Below are positions 1-8,739 of a DNA stretch of 64,000 nt, one piece after another. Source of the DNA: Nocardiopsis algeriensis (GTDB lineage Bacteria; Actinomycetota; Actinomycetes; Streptosporangiales; Streptosporangiaceae); NCBI RefSeq assembly GCF_014203695.1, contig NZ_JACHJO010000005.1, positions 124,001 to 188,000 of the forward strand. The letters are read 5' to 3'. Each line of letters begins with the position of its first letter. The first letter of the stretch is position 1. The notes beneath the pieces are model-generated. The model had not been told where the DNA came from, did no database searches, and saw only the letters and a list, made by a program, of their open reading frames with translations. Made by a program: the position numbers and the translations under genes.

Positions 1-1883
1 CAGTGGCCGCGGGCCCAGTCCAGCATCAGGCGCAGGGTCTGGGCGCTCTCGTGGATGTAGGGGGTTTCGGCGGCCGGGGACCAGCGGGCGGCGTCGGCCA
101 GGTGGCGGTCGGCACGGTCGTAGTGGCCGAGCATGACCGCGGCATCGGCCAGGTTGAGGCAGGCGCGGGCACGTTCGCGGCGCCCCGTGGAGGTGTCGGG
201 GGCGGGCAGCGGGATCTGCCAGGCGGCGGGGTCGCCGATCTGGGCCAGGAACGTGGCGTGGTTGACGGTGATGCCGCAGGTGAGGCCGGGGTCCGGGATG
301 CGGGCGGCGGTGGCCAGGGCCTGGTGCATCCAGCGCCGGTGGGTGTCGACGGGGTCGGGGGTGCTGTGGGGGACGGCCAGGGCGCACATGGCGCGAGCGG
401 CCAGGTCGGGGCGGTCGGCGAGTTCGGCGGTGGCGCGGACGAGTTCGTCGCGGGCGGCGCGGCCCTGGGCGGCCTGGTTGAGCAGGAGCAGACCCAGCGC
501 CATGCGTAGCCGGCCGCGCTGGGTGCCGGTCAGGGCGGGAGCGGCCATGGCCTGGCGCAGGAGGGCGAGGGTGTGCTGGGTGCTGACGCCGGTCAGAGCG
601 GCGCGGCCGAGGGTGAGGGTGAGGTCGTAGCGGCGGCGGGTGGGCAGGTCGGGGCGGGTGAGGGCGTCGTGCAGCAGGGTGAGGGCGGTGGTGTCCTCGC
701 CCTGGGCCAGGGCGGCTTCGGCGGCCTGTTCGGCGTGGTCGGTCCACTGCGGGAGGAGTCCGGCGTGCCGGGCGTGGTGGGCCAGGCGGGCGTGGGGTGG
801 TCCGGGTTGGTTGGCGAGGGCTTCGTGGGCGGCGCGGTGCAGGCGGCGGTGTTTGCCGTGGGGCAGGTCTTGCCGGCACACGTGGGCCAGGAGCGGGGTG
901 GCGGGGGCCGCTGTGGCGGGTGCGGCGGTGATGAGCAGGCCCTTGCGGTGGGCCCGGGAGAGGGCGCGGGCGGCGCGGTCGGGGGCCAGTCCCGAGACGC
1001 GGCTCAGGAGGGCTTCGTCGGCGGGTCTGTCGAGGACGGCGGCGGCGCGCAGCAGATGCCGGGTGTCGCGGTCCAGGCGGTGGAGGTGTTCGCGAATCCA
1101 GTCGTGCAGGGGCGGGGGGACGGGGGGTGAGGCGGGGACGGCGGGGCCGGTGGTGGGGTGTCGGGCCAGGTGGCGGAGGGTGTGGACCGCGGGCAGGGGA
1201 AGGCCGCCGGTCCAGGTGTGCAGGCGGTGGGCGTCCTGGGCGGTCACGGGTGTGGGGGCGAGCATGTGGGTGGCCAGGGTGTGCAGGTCGTCGGGGGTGA
1301 GGGGGCCCAGGGTGATGTGGTGGTGGCGGGTGCCGGGGGGTGTGCGGGTGGTGAGGGCGGCGGTGGGGAAGGTGCGCGGGAGTTCTTCGGGGCGGTAGGT
1401 CAGGATCAGGGCCAGGTGCGGGGGCAGGCGCGGGGCGAGGTAGGTGAGCAGGTCGCGGGTGGCGGGGTCGGCCCATTGGAGGTCTTCGAGGGCCAGGACG
1501 GTGGGGCCCAGGCGGTGCAGGAGTTCGGTGAGGGCGCGGTAGGTGAGGTGGTGCCCGGCCGCGGGGGTGGGCGGAGGCGGTGGAGGGGCGGGGAGGTCGT
1601 CGATGTGCTCGGGCAGCAGGGGCCGCAGCGCGCCGCACAGGGGGCTGAGGCCTGTGGGCAGGCGGGTGTGGCGCAGGGCTTCGACGAGGGGCGCGAGGGG
1701 GAAGGGGTCGGTGCGCGGTGGGCAGTGTCCGGTCAGGACGGTGGTGGTGTCCTGGAGCTCGCCGAGCAGGCGGGTCTTGCCCGTTCCGGCGGTTCCGGCC
1801 AGGAGGACGAGGGCCGGCGGTGTGGCTGCCTCGCGCAGCTGCCGTCGTTGCCGTTGGCGGCCCACGATCGGAGGGGAGCACAT
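1..1883 (-). CDS. Large AAA-ATPase regulator, LuxR/MalT type, N-terminal part (runs off left edge)
   Basis: The frame is open to the window edge, giving 627 full codons. Residues 29-37 read AGTAGTGKT, a Walker A loop, and near residue 130 LALEDLQWAD fits Walker B. This is the AAA_16/STAND ATPase module found at the start of large LuxR-family (LAL) regulators. The remainder is Ala/Leu/Arg-rich helical sequence of TPR style. The C-terminal LuxR helix-turn-helix typical of the family would lie outside the window, so the regulatory role is inferred. The ATG at 1883 follows an in-frame TAA directly and has no good ribosome binding site; the GTG at codon 7 is an alternative start. Confidence 0.8.
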   Translation of the reverse strand, partial: MCSPPIVGRQRQRRQLREAATPPALVLLAGTAGTGKTRLLGELQDTTTVLTGHCPPRTDPFPLAPLVEALRHTRLPTGLSPLCGALRPLLPEHIDDLPAPPPPPPTPAAGHHLTYRALTELLHRLGPTVLALEDLQWADPATRDLLTYLAPRLPPHLALILTYRPEELPRTFPTAALTTRTPPGTRHHHITLGPLTPDDLHTLATHMLAPTPVTAQDAHRLHTWTGGLPLPAVHTLRHLARHPTTGPAVPASPPVPPPLHDWIREHLHRLDRDTRHLLRAAAVLDRPADEALLSRVSGLAPDRAARALSRAHRKGLLITAAPATAAPATPLLAHVCRQDLPHGKHRRLHRAAHEALANQPGPPHARLAHHARHAGLLPQWTDHAEQAAEAALAQGEDTTALTLLHDALTRPDLPTRRRYDLTLTLGRAALTGVSTQHTLALLRQAMAAPALTGTQRGRLRMALGLLLLNQAAQGRAARDELVRATAELADRPDLAARAMCALAVPHSTPDPVDTHRRWMHQALATAARIPDPGLTCGITVNHATFLAQIGDPAAWQIPLPAPDTSTGRRERARACLNLADAAVMLGHYDRADRHLADAARWSPAAETPYIHESAQTLRLMLDWARGH

Positions 1884-2074
1884 TTACCCGACGGTAGAGC
1901 GACCATGTGTCATGGAAAAGGGGGGTATTCGGTGACGTTTTGTTGTCGTGGCCGTGGTGGTGTGCAAAAGTTTCCGGTGTGCTTTTTTTCGTGATTTTTC
2001 TGCATGGTGGTGTTTCTGTCTGAGGCATACAATCCTGGCCAGACATCGATGAAGAGGTGTGGGACGGCGGGTTG

Positions 2075-2563
2075 ATGGCTGACGTGGTGTATGCGGTGGT
2101 ACCGGTGCTCGCGGTCGTGCTGGCGGGATTGTTCGCCGGTCTGTTCTTCGCTTTCTCGGTGGCGGTGATGCCCGGCTTGGCCCGGACCGGGGACCGCGTG
2201 ATGGTCGAGGCGATGCAGCGCATCAACGTGGCGATCCTCAACCCGTTCTTCGCGGTGGTGTTCATCGGTGCGCCGGTGGCGGCGCTGGCTCAGACGGTGC
2301 TGTACGCGGCGGCGGGTGCCCCCGGAGCCGCTGCGGCCGCGGGCGGGGCGTCAGCCGCGCAGGCGGTGGTGCTGGCGGTGACGTTCGCGGTCAACGTGCC
2401 GCGCAACAACGCCCTGGAGGCTGCGGGGCCGGCCGATCGCCTGGCCGAACCGGCTGCGGTGCGAAGCGCCTTCGAGGGGGTGTGGGTGCGGTGGAACCAT
2501 GTGCGCACCCTGGTGTCCCTGGTCGCCCTGGTGTGCGCGGCCGCGGCTCTGGCCCTGTTCTGA
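2075..2563 (+). CDS. DUF1772 family (anthrone oxygenase-like) membrane protein
   Basis: This is a 162-residue protein with about four hydrophobic segments. The first reads VVPVLAVVLAGLFAGLFFAF, and a conserved NVPRNN motif lies after the third, the pattern of DUF1772 proteins. The family includes some anthrone oxygenases, but most members have no known role, so no reaction is assigned. I chose the ATG at 2075; a GTG at 2057 in the same frame would add six residues (MWDGGL). The gene ends 13 bases before the convergent nitrate assimilation operon and shares no operon with it. Confidence 0.75.
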   Translation: MADVVYAVVPVLAVVLAGLFAGLFFAFSVAVMPGLARTGDRVMVEAMQRINVAILNPFFAVVFIGAPVAALAQTVLYAAAGAPGAAAAAGGASAAQAVVLAVTFAVNVPRNNALEAAGPADRLAEPAAVRSAFEGVWVRWNHVRTLVSLVALVCAAAALALF

Positions 2564-2576
2564 GCGCGCTGCCGCC

Positions 2577-4013
2577 TCAGTTCGCGGATGCTCGGTCGCC
2601 CCAGTCCGACAGCAGTGCGTCGACCTCGCGTACACACCCGCCGCAGCCGGTGGTGGCGCGGGTGGCCGAGGCGGCGGCCTCGCGGGTGCGCGCCCCGTCC
2701 AACCAGGCCTGCTCCAGGTCGTGGCGGGTGACGGCGTTGCAGCGGCACACCAGGGGTTCGGGGATGTTGGGACCGGTGTGCGGCGGTGTGTCCTGGAGCA
2801 GGGCGAGGCGGTCGGCGGGCAGGGGTGTGCCGGTGTCGTGGAGCTGGGCGAGAGCGGCTGCCGCCTGGGGGAAGCCCAGCAGGACGGCGCCCACCAGCAT
2901 GTCGCGGCGTGTGGCCAGTTTGGCGTAGCGGCCGCCTGCGGGGTCGCTGACGGTGAGTGTGCGTACGCCGTCCTGGCCGTCCTGGGCGTGGACCCGGCCG
3001 AACGCGGTCAGCTCGATGCCCTGGGCCTTGAGCCGGGTGACGGGTCGGGCGCCGCTGTAGCGGGCGCCGGGCTCGGTGCCGGTCAGGCGGCGGGCCAGGA
3101 CGGCGGCCTGTTCCCAGCCGGGTTGGACGAGTCCCGCGCCGCCGCCGGGGTGCTGGGCGCAGTCGCCGATGGCGTGCACGCGGGGACGGGAGGTGGCGAG
3201 TGTGTCGTCGACCTTGATGCCGTGTTCGACGTCGATGCCGGCGCCGGCGGCCAGTTCGGTGTCGGCGCGTACCCCCGCGGTGACCACCAGGGCGTCCGCG
3301 GGCAGGATGCGGCCGTCGTCCAGTTCCAGCCCGGTGCCGGGGATCCAGCGGGAGGCGACGCGCCAGGAGTGGACCTGCACCCCCAGGTCGCCGTAGAGGC
3401 GGCTCAGGATGTGGGCGGCGGGCTCGTCGATCTGGCGGCGCATGATCCAGGGTGAGGATTCCACGACCGACACGCGCGCTCCTCTGCGCTGGAGGCCGCG
3501 GGCGGCCTCCAATCCGAGGACACCGCCGCCCAGGACGACCGCGGGGGCACCGGGGCGGACCAGGGTCAGCAGGCGGTGGCAGTCGGCGATGTCGCGCAGC
3601 GCACTCACCCCCTCCCCCGGTGTGCCGTCGGGGGAGGCCGCGCCCGGGAGCGGGGGGAATACGGCGCGGGCTCCGGTGGCCAGTACGAGCTCGTCGTAGG
3701 CCAGCAGGGTGCCGTCGTCCAGGGTCAGGGTGCGGTGTGCGGTGTCCAGTGCGGTGGCGCGCATGCCGGTGCGGACGGTGGTGTGGGGTGTGTCGGGGGC
3801 GGGCAGGCGGATCTGGTCGGTGGTGTAGTCGCCTGAGAGCACACCGGGGAGCAGGACGCGGTTGTAGGCGGGGTGGTGTTCGGCGCCGATGACGGTGGTG
3901 CGGACGCGTTCGCCGGTCGGGTCCAGAAGTGCGGTCTCCTGGGCGAAGCGGGCGCCGACCATGCCGTTGCCGACGACCACGATCTGGCGCGGGGACGGGT
4001 TCGCGCTGCTCAA
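2577..4013 (-). CDS. FAD-dependent electron-transfer subunit of assimilatory nitrate reductase, with BFD-type iron-sulfur domain
   Basis: This 478-residue protein has an N-terminal FAD site (VVVGNGMVGARF, about residues 11-22), a second NAD-binding glycine motif (GGGVLGLEAARG) and a C-terminal BFD-like [2Fe-2S] region with CRC and later TGCGGC cysteines. The layout matches NasB-type subunits and the N-terminal part of NirB; no siroheme domain is present, so it should pass electrons from NAD(P)H to the nitrate reductase encoded just upstream. The first ATG lies inside the FAD motif and cannot be the start. A TTG at 4013, seven bases after an AGGAG, fits and overlaps the upstream stop as TTGA, which implies translational coupling. 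Confidence 0.85.
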   Translation of the reverse strand: MSSANPSPRQIVVVGNGMVGARFAQETALLDPTGERVRTTVIGAEHHPAYNRVLLPGVLSGDYTTDQIRLPAPDTPHTTVRTGMRATALDTAHRTLTLDDGTLLAYDELVLATGARAVFPPLPGAASPDGTPGEGVSALRDIADCHRLLTLVRPGAPAVVLGGGVLGLEAARGLQRRGARVSVVESSPWIMRRQIDEPAAHILSRLYGDLGVQVHSWRVASRWIPGTGLELDDGRILPADALVVTAGVRADTELAAGAGIDVEHGIKVDDTLATSRPRVHAIGDCAQHPGGGAGLVQPGWEQAAVLARRLTGTEPGARYSGARPVTRLKAQGIELTAFGRVHAQDGQDGVRTLTVSDPAGGRYAKLATRRDMLVGAVLLGFPQAAAALAQLHDTGTPLPADRLALLQDTPPHTGPNIPEPLVCRCNAVTRHDLEQAWLDGARTREAAASATRATTGCGGCVREVDALLSDWGDRASAN

Positions 4014-6100
4014 CTGGGGTCTCCTGGGTCGTGGGCGGGGCGTAGGCGTACGGCGCTGACCTTGAACTCGGGCATGCGGCTGGTGGGGTCCAGGGCCGGG
4101 TGGGTGAGGTTGTTGGCGGCCTGGGCGCCCGCGTAGTGGAAGGGCAGGAAGAGGGTGTCGGGGCGGGCGGTGGGATCGGTGCGTATGCGGGCTCGGACGG
4201 TGCCGCGGCGGGAGGTGACCAGGGCCCAGTCGCCTGCGCTCAGGCCTGCGCGGGCGGCGGTGTCGGGGTGGACCTCGACGTAGGCCTCGGGTTCGGCGTC
4301 GGCGAGTTCGGGGATGCGGCGGGTCTGGGCCCCCGTCTGGTAGTGGCCCATGAGGCGCCCGGTGGTGGCGATGAGGGGAAAGCGGGTGTCGGTGGCCTCG
4401 GCCGGTGGGCGGTGGGCGGGCGAGGCGAAGCGGGCGCGGCCGCCGGGGTGGGCGAAGCGGTTCAGGAACAGGCGGGGGGTGGGGCGGCCGTCTGCGCGTA
4501 CGGGCCAGTGCAGGGCCTGGCCGGAGGCCAGGTTCTGCGGGGTGACGCCGGAGTAGTCGGCTCTTGCTCCGGCTGAGGCGCGGCCCAGTTCGGCCAGGGC
4601 GGTGTCGGGGTCGGTGGGGAAGCGTGTGCCGGGTTGGCCCAGGCGCACGGCCAGGTGGTGGAGGACCTCCAGGTCGGTGCGTACGCCGGGGGGCGGGGCG
4701 GTGGCGCGGTCGCGGCGCAGGACGCGGCCCTCCAGGTTGGTGGTGGTGCCGCTCTCCTCGGCCCATTGGGCGACGGGGAGGACCACGTCGGCCATGGCAG
4801 CGGTTTCGGAGAGCACGAAGTCGGCGCTCACGAGCAGGTCCAGGGAGCGCAGGCGGGAGCGGACGCGGCTGCTGTGGGGGGCCGACACGACAGGGTTGGA
4901 GCCGAACAGCAGCAGGGCGCGGGGGCCGCCGCTCCGCCCCAGGGAGTCGAGGAGCTCGTAGGCGGAGCGTCCCGGTCCGGGCAGGTCTGCGGGGTCCACG
5001 CCCCAGGTGCGGGCGATGTGGGCCCGGTCGTCGGGGTCGGTGATGTGCCTGTAGCCGGGGAGCTGGTCGGCCTTCTGCCCGTGTTCGCGTCCGCCCTGGC
5101 CGTTGCCCTGGCCGGTGATGCACCCGTAGCCGGAGCCTTCTCTGCCGGGCAGGCCCAGAGCCAGGGCCAGGTTGATCCACGCCGAGACGGTGTCGGTGCC
5201 GGTGGTGTGCTGTTCGGTTCCGCGTCCGGTGAGGATGTAGGCGGAGCGCCGGCGTGCGGCCTGCCCCAGCAGGTCGGCGGCCTCGTGCAGTTGCGCGGCG
5301 GGGACGCCGGTGACGTGTTCGGTGTGCTCGGGCCACCAGGTGGCGGCGTGTTCCCAGGCGGCCTCGAACCCGGTGGTGCGTTCGTCGATGTAGTCGCGGT
5401 CGGTGTGGCCGCGCACGTGTACGGCGTGCAGCAGTCCTCGGGCCAGGGCCAGGTCGGTTCCGGGCCGGGGCGCGAGGTGGAGGCCTCCCCTGTCCAGGGC
5501 GGCCCGGGCGGTGGCCGAGCGGCGGGGGTCGACGACGATCAGGGTCGGCGCCGACAGATGGCCCATCATCGGCGGCATGGTTTCGGCGGGGTTGGCACCG
5601 GCGAGCAGGACGGTTCGGGCACTGCCGATGTCGGCGAGGGGGAAGGGTATGCCCCGGTCCAGGCCGAAGGCGGTGTTGGCGGCGGCCGCGGCCGAGGACA
5701 TGCAGAAGCGGCCGTTGTAGTCGATCTGGGAGGTGCCCAGGGCCAGGCGGGCGAACTTGCCCAGCATGTAGGCCTTCTCGTTGGTCAGTGCGCCACTGCC
5801 GAAGACCGCCGCGGTGTCGGGTCCGTGTTGGGCGCGCAGGTGGAGCAGGCGCTGGGTGATGTGGTCCAGGGCGGTGTCCCAGTCGGTCTCCTTCAGGGGT
5901 GCGGAGCGGTCGGTGCGCAGAAGGGGGCGGGTGAGGCGGTCGGGAGAGGTCAGCAGGGCCGGGGAGGTCCAGCCCTTGCGGCACAGGCCGCCGCGGTTGG
6001 TGGAAAAGGGCGCGGGTCGGGCGGTGAGGCGGCCGTCGGGCCCGGTTTCCAGGTGCATGGCGCACTGCAGCGCGCAGTAGGGGCAGTGGGTGGTGGTCAT
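4010..6100 (-). CDS. Assimilatory nitrate reductase, molybdopterin catalytic subunit
   Basis: This 696-residue protein belongs to the bis-MGD molybdopterin oxidoreductase family. Cys6, Cys9, Cys13 and Cys40 (HCPYCALQC then GGLCRKGW) form the N-terminal [4Fe-4S] site. The middle carries family motifs such as the GRGTEQH stretch and GYGCITGQGNGQGGREHGQK, and the C-terminal beta-barrel domain contains the TTGRLMGHYQTG motif. There is no Tat signal, so it should act in the cytoplasm reducing nitrate to nitrite (NasA/NasC/NarB class). Its ATG overlaps the narK-like stop as ATGA and its own stop overlaps the next start as TTGA, so the three genes form one coupled operon. Confidence 0.92.
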   Translation of the reverse strand: MTTTHCPYCALQCAMHLETGPDGRLTARPAPFSTNRGGLCRKGWTSPALLTSPDRLTRPLLRTDRSAPLKETDWDTALDHITQRLLHLRAQHGPDTAAVFGSGALTNEKAYMLGKFARLALGTSQIDYNGRFCMSSAAAAANTAFGLDRGIPFPLADIGSARTVLLAGANPAETMPPMMGHLSAPTLIVVDPRRSATARAALDRGGLHLAPRPGTDLALARGLLHAVHVRGHTDRDYIDERTTGFEAAWEHAATWWPEHTEHVTGVPAAQLHEAADLLGQAARRRSAYILTGRGTEQHTTGTDTVSAWINLALALGLPGREGSGYGCITGQGNGQGGREHGQKADQLPGYRHITDPDDRAHIARTWGVDPADLPGPGRSAYELLDSLGRSGGPRALLLFGSNPVVSAPHSSRVRSRLRSLDLLVSADFVLSETAAMADVVLPVAQWAEESGTTTNLEGRVLRRDRATAPPPGVRTDLEVLHHLAVRLGQPGTRFPTDPDTALAELGRASAGARADYSGVTPQNLASGQALHWPVRADGRPTPRLFLNRFAHPGGRARFASPAHRPPAEATDTRFPLIATTGRLMGHYQTGAQTRRIPELADAEPEAYVEVHPDTAARAGLSAGDWALVTSRRGTVRARIRTDPTARPDTLFLPFHYAGAQAANNLTHPALDPTSRMPEFKVSAVRLRPAHDPGDPS

Positions 6101-7473
6101 CGTGCGGCCGCCCGGGGCCTGCGGGGAGCGGTGGAGGGGCGGCGCAGGTAGACGGCCCAGGTGAGGGCCGCGCACGCCAGGTAGAAGGCGGCGAAGGCGG
6201 CGAAGGCGTGTGCGGTGGTGCCGAAGGCCGCGTAGGAGGTGCGCAGACCGATATTGACTCCGGCTCCGCCCAGGGCGCCGACGGCGCCGATGAGGCCCAG
6301 GACGGAGGAGGAGATGCTCCGGGTGCGGGCCAGGGCCTGTTCGCGGTCCTGTCCGGCGGCGACGGCGTCCTGGGCCCTGGCGTCGTAGAGGGAGGGGATC
6401 ATCTTGTAGGTGGAGCCGTTGCCCAGGCCGGTGAGGGTGAACATCGCGGCGAAGGCGGCGGTGAACAGGGGGAGCTGGGCGGTGTGCAGGGAGGTGGCCA
6501 GGACGGTGGCGCACAGTGCCATGGCCAGGAACACCCACAGGGTGACGCGGGCTCCTCCCAGGGTGTCGGCGATGCGGCCTCCGACGGGGCGCAGGAGGGA
6601 GCCGATGACGGGTCCCAGGACGGCTATGGCGGCGGCGTGCAGGGGTGTGAGGCCGAACTGGGACTGCAGGAGCAGGCCGAAGGCGAACCCGGTGCCGATG
6701 AAGGAGCCGAACGTGCCGATGTAGAGCACCGACATGGTCCAGAAGTGACGGTCGCCGACGGCGGAGAGCTGGGCGCGCACGTCGCTGCGCACCTGGGCCA
6801 GGTTGTCCATGGACCGGTGGCACCACCACAGGGCGGCCAGGACGAGGGGGAGGTAGGCCAGAGGCAGCAGGTGCGCGGCGCCGGTGCCGAAGGCGGCGAT
6901 GACACCCAGGCCCGCGAGTTGGACGGTGGCGACGCCGATGTTGCCGCCGCCGGCGTTGAGGCCCAGGGCCCAGCCTTTCTCCTTGTCGGGGAAGTAGGCG
7001 TTGATGTTGGCCATGGAGGAGGAGAAGTTGGCGCCGCCCAGGCCGGCGGTGGCGGCCAGGGCCGTCATGAGCCAGAAGGGGGTGTCGGGGTGTTGGACGA
7101 GGACGAGGGCGGCGAGGGTGGGGACGGTGAGCAGAGCGGTGGAGAGCACCGTCCAGTTGCGTCCGCCCAGTGCGGGAACGGCCAGGGTGTAGGGCACGCG
7201 CAGCAGCGCGCCCGTCAGGGTGACCGCGGACAGGAGCAGGAACTTCTGTTCGGGGGTGGTGGTGAAGCCGTTGTCGGGGGTCATGAAGAGCACGAGGACC
7301 GACCACAGGATCCAGACGGAGAAGCCCAGGTGTTCGGAGGCGATGGAGGCCCACAGGTTGCGGCGGGCGATGGTGCGGCCCCGGCTGTTCCAGAAGGCCT
7401 CGTCCTCGGGGTCCCAGCGGGGGATCCAGGTGGGGCCGGTGCGCGGTGCGGGTGGGCCGGTCTGGGGTGTCAC
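6097..7473 (-). CDS. narK: NarK-type nitrate/nitrite transporter (MFS)
   Basis: The 458-residue product has about twelve membrane segments and the nitrate-signature-like glycine-rich stretch GLGGANFSSSMANINAYFP, followed by GNGSTYKMIPSLYD, both typical of NarK/NasA nitrate-nitrite porters of the major facilitator superfamily. It would import nitrate for the reductase encoded downstream. I chose the GTG at 7473 because AAGAGGAAGG sits about nine bases upstream; a longer frame reaching 7575 lacks such a site. It is the first gene of the coupled operon, so the promoter should lie within roughly 7474-7670. No recognisable GlnR box could be fixed there. Confidence 0.9.
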   Translation of the reverse strand: MTPQTGPPAPRTGPTWIPRWDPEDEAFWNSRGRTIARRNLWASIASEHLGFSVWILWSVLVLFMTPDNGFTTTPEQKFLLLSAVTLTGALLRVPYTLAVPALGGRNWTVLSTALLTVPTLAALVLVQHPDTPFWLMTALAATAGLGGANFSSSMANINAYFPDKEKGWALGLNAGGGNIGVATVQLAGLGVIAAFGTGAAHLLPLAYLPLVLAALWWCHRSMDNLAQVRSDVRAQLSAVGDRHFWTMSVLYIGTFGSFIGTGFAFGLLLQSQFGLTPLHAAAIAVLGPVIGSLLRPVGGRIADTLGGARVTLWVFLAMALCATVLATSLHTAQLPLFTAAFAAMFTLTGLGNGSTYKMIPSLYDARAQDAVAAGQDREQALARTRSISSSVLGLIGAVGALGGAGVNIGLRTSYAAFGTTAHAFAAFAAFYLACAALTWAVYLRRPSTAPRRPRAAAR

Positions 7474-7636
7474 GGCCGGACCTTCCTCTTGGGTCTTTGC
7501 TGACGTGAGTGAAGGTAGGAGGACGAGATTGCCGCCAGATGTCGGGCCGTGACGTGGGGGAAACAGGGGGCTCACTTCGGGCGAGGGACCCGGTGAGGGG
7601 TGCGGAAGGCGTGTGGTTGTCCGTCTTCTCCGGGAG

Positions 7637-7660
7637 CGGGGAGCCGCACGGGGCTCCCCG
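7637..7660 (-). terminator. Possible hairpin terminator after the broken methyltransferase gene
   Basis: CGGGGAGCC at 7637-7645 pairs perfectly with GGCTCCCCG at 7652-7660 across a 6-base loop, 15 bases beyond the methyltransferase stop codon. There is no U-tract, so its activity as an intrinsic terminator is uncertain. Confidence 0.4.
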
Positions 7661-7674
7661 GGGCGGGGCCGCTG

Positions 7675-8558
7675 TCAGGTGCGGGGACGGGGTTCGGCAC
7701 CCGGCGGCGGAACGGGGGTGCCGGTGCGCCGCCACACGAGCGTGTACCGCCAGAACAGGCGCCGACGCAGCCGCGCCCCGGGCAGAAGGCACCGGACCTG
7801 CCGGGCGATGTCGGACAGTGTCATGTCGGCCCGGCGGGTGGGAGCGGTCATCGACACCGGCGCGGACGAGGTGCGGCCCCGGTTGCGGATCCAGCCCATG
7901 GCGAGGTTGGCGGGGATCGCGACGGCATCGGTCGCATAGTCCAGTGGTGAGGCGGTGCGGTAGATGCCCACCACGATCAGGGGAGCGCCGGGAGCCAGCA
8001 GGGAGCGCATGTGCTCCAGCGCGGGTGCGAAGGGCAGATGGTGGAGGGCGGCCACGCACGTGATGGCGTCGAAGGGGCCCGGGGGCAGGTCCTCGGGGGC
8101 GCTGCCGAGGGTGAGGTGGACGCGGGGGTCGTCCCCGGTCAGCTCGCGGGCGCGGGCGAGGGTGCCGGGGTCGGCGTCGATGCCGTGCACCTGCTCTGCC
8201 CGTTCGGCGAGCAGGCGGACCAGGCCGTGTTTTTCGGATGCTCTCGCCGTATCGGCGGAGCCGATCCTCCGGCGAACGGTCGGCCAGGTGTTCCCTTGCG
8301 AGGCGGGGAGCGCAGCTCAGCCTGGTTGGCTTCGCAAGCTCTCCGACGCGGCAAGGGGGCGCCTGGCGGCCGTGCAGCCGAGATGATCCGAAAAACAGGG
8401 CCGAGATCGCCGGTGCCGCAGCCGATGTCCAGCACCCGGCGCGGCCGTGGGGGCAGGTTGCGCAGGATCCAGGGGTGGTGGTGGGCGTTGTGATCCCAGG
8501 GGTGGTCCGTGTTGAAGCGCTCGATCGCCGTCAGGACGCGGGAGGTGAGGGTGGCCAT
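7675..8558 (-). pseudogene. Class I SAM methyltransferase gene interrupted by a MITE
   Basis: The N-terminal piece (from the ATG at 8558) ends in the SAM-binding motif VLDIGCGTGDLG, then runs into foreign sequence at 8398. The C-terminal piece resumes after 8227 as GLVRLLAERAEQVHGIDADP and continues with VAALHHLPF to the stop at 7675. Removing the insert and one copy of the flanking GGCC joins GTGDL to GLVRLLAERA in frame, so the ancestral gene was intact and would have encoded roughly 235 residues. The interrupted frame shifts and ends at 8139. The 3' part keeps its own ATG at 8190, but lacking the glycine motif it is unlikely to be active. The former substrate is unknown. Confidence 0.85.
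8227..8398 (-). mobile_element. MITE-like element, copy 1, inserted in a methyltransferase gene
   Basis: This is a non-coding insert of about 172 bp whose ends are inverted repeats: TGTTTTTCGGAT at the 8228 end and ATCCGAAAAACA at the 8397 end, continuing as imperfect repeats (TCTCG). GGCC (possibly GGCCG) is duplicated at 8223-8226 and 8399-8402, and deletion restores the host reading frame. A near-identical copy in the opposite orientation lies at 59541-59712. Being far too short for a transposase, it must have been moved by one encoded elsewhere. The family of that transposase cannot be told from the 4-5 bp duplication alone. Confidence 0.88.
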
Positions 8559-8739
8559 GGGCCGCAGTCAACCATGGTCGGGACTGCGGCGTCCGTTCGT
8601 CCCGCGGAGGTGCTGTGCACCGGAAAGGCCGTTCCGGCGGTGGGATCGGGCAGGCGCGCCCGGCGCCGTCGGGGCGCCCGGGCCCGGGGCGCGGGGTCAG
8701 GGCGTGCTCCCCCAGGACCGGAACCGTGTCGGGGGTTCA

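Noticed and set aside
2577..6065. 1162-codon open frame spanning the nitrate genes in one strand and frame
   Set aside because: Only its last 478 codons match a family; the upstream part is an Arg/Pro-rich shadow of the molybdopterin reductase gene in another frame.
7474..7575. Possible GlnR box upstream of the narK-like gene
   Set aside because: GTCAC is present, but no properly spaced second half-site could be found.
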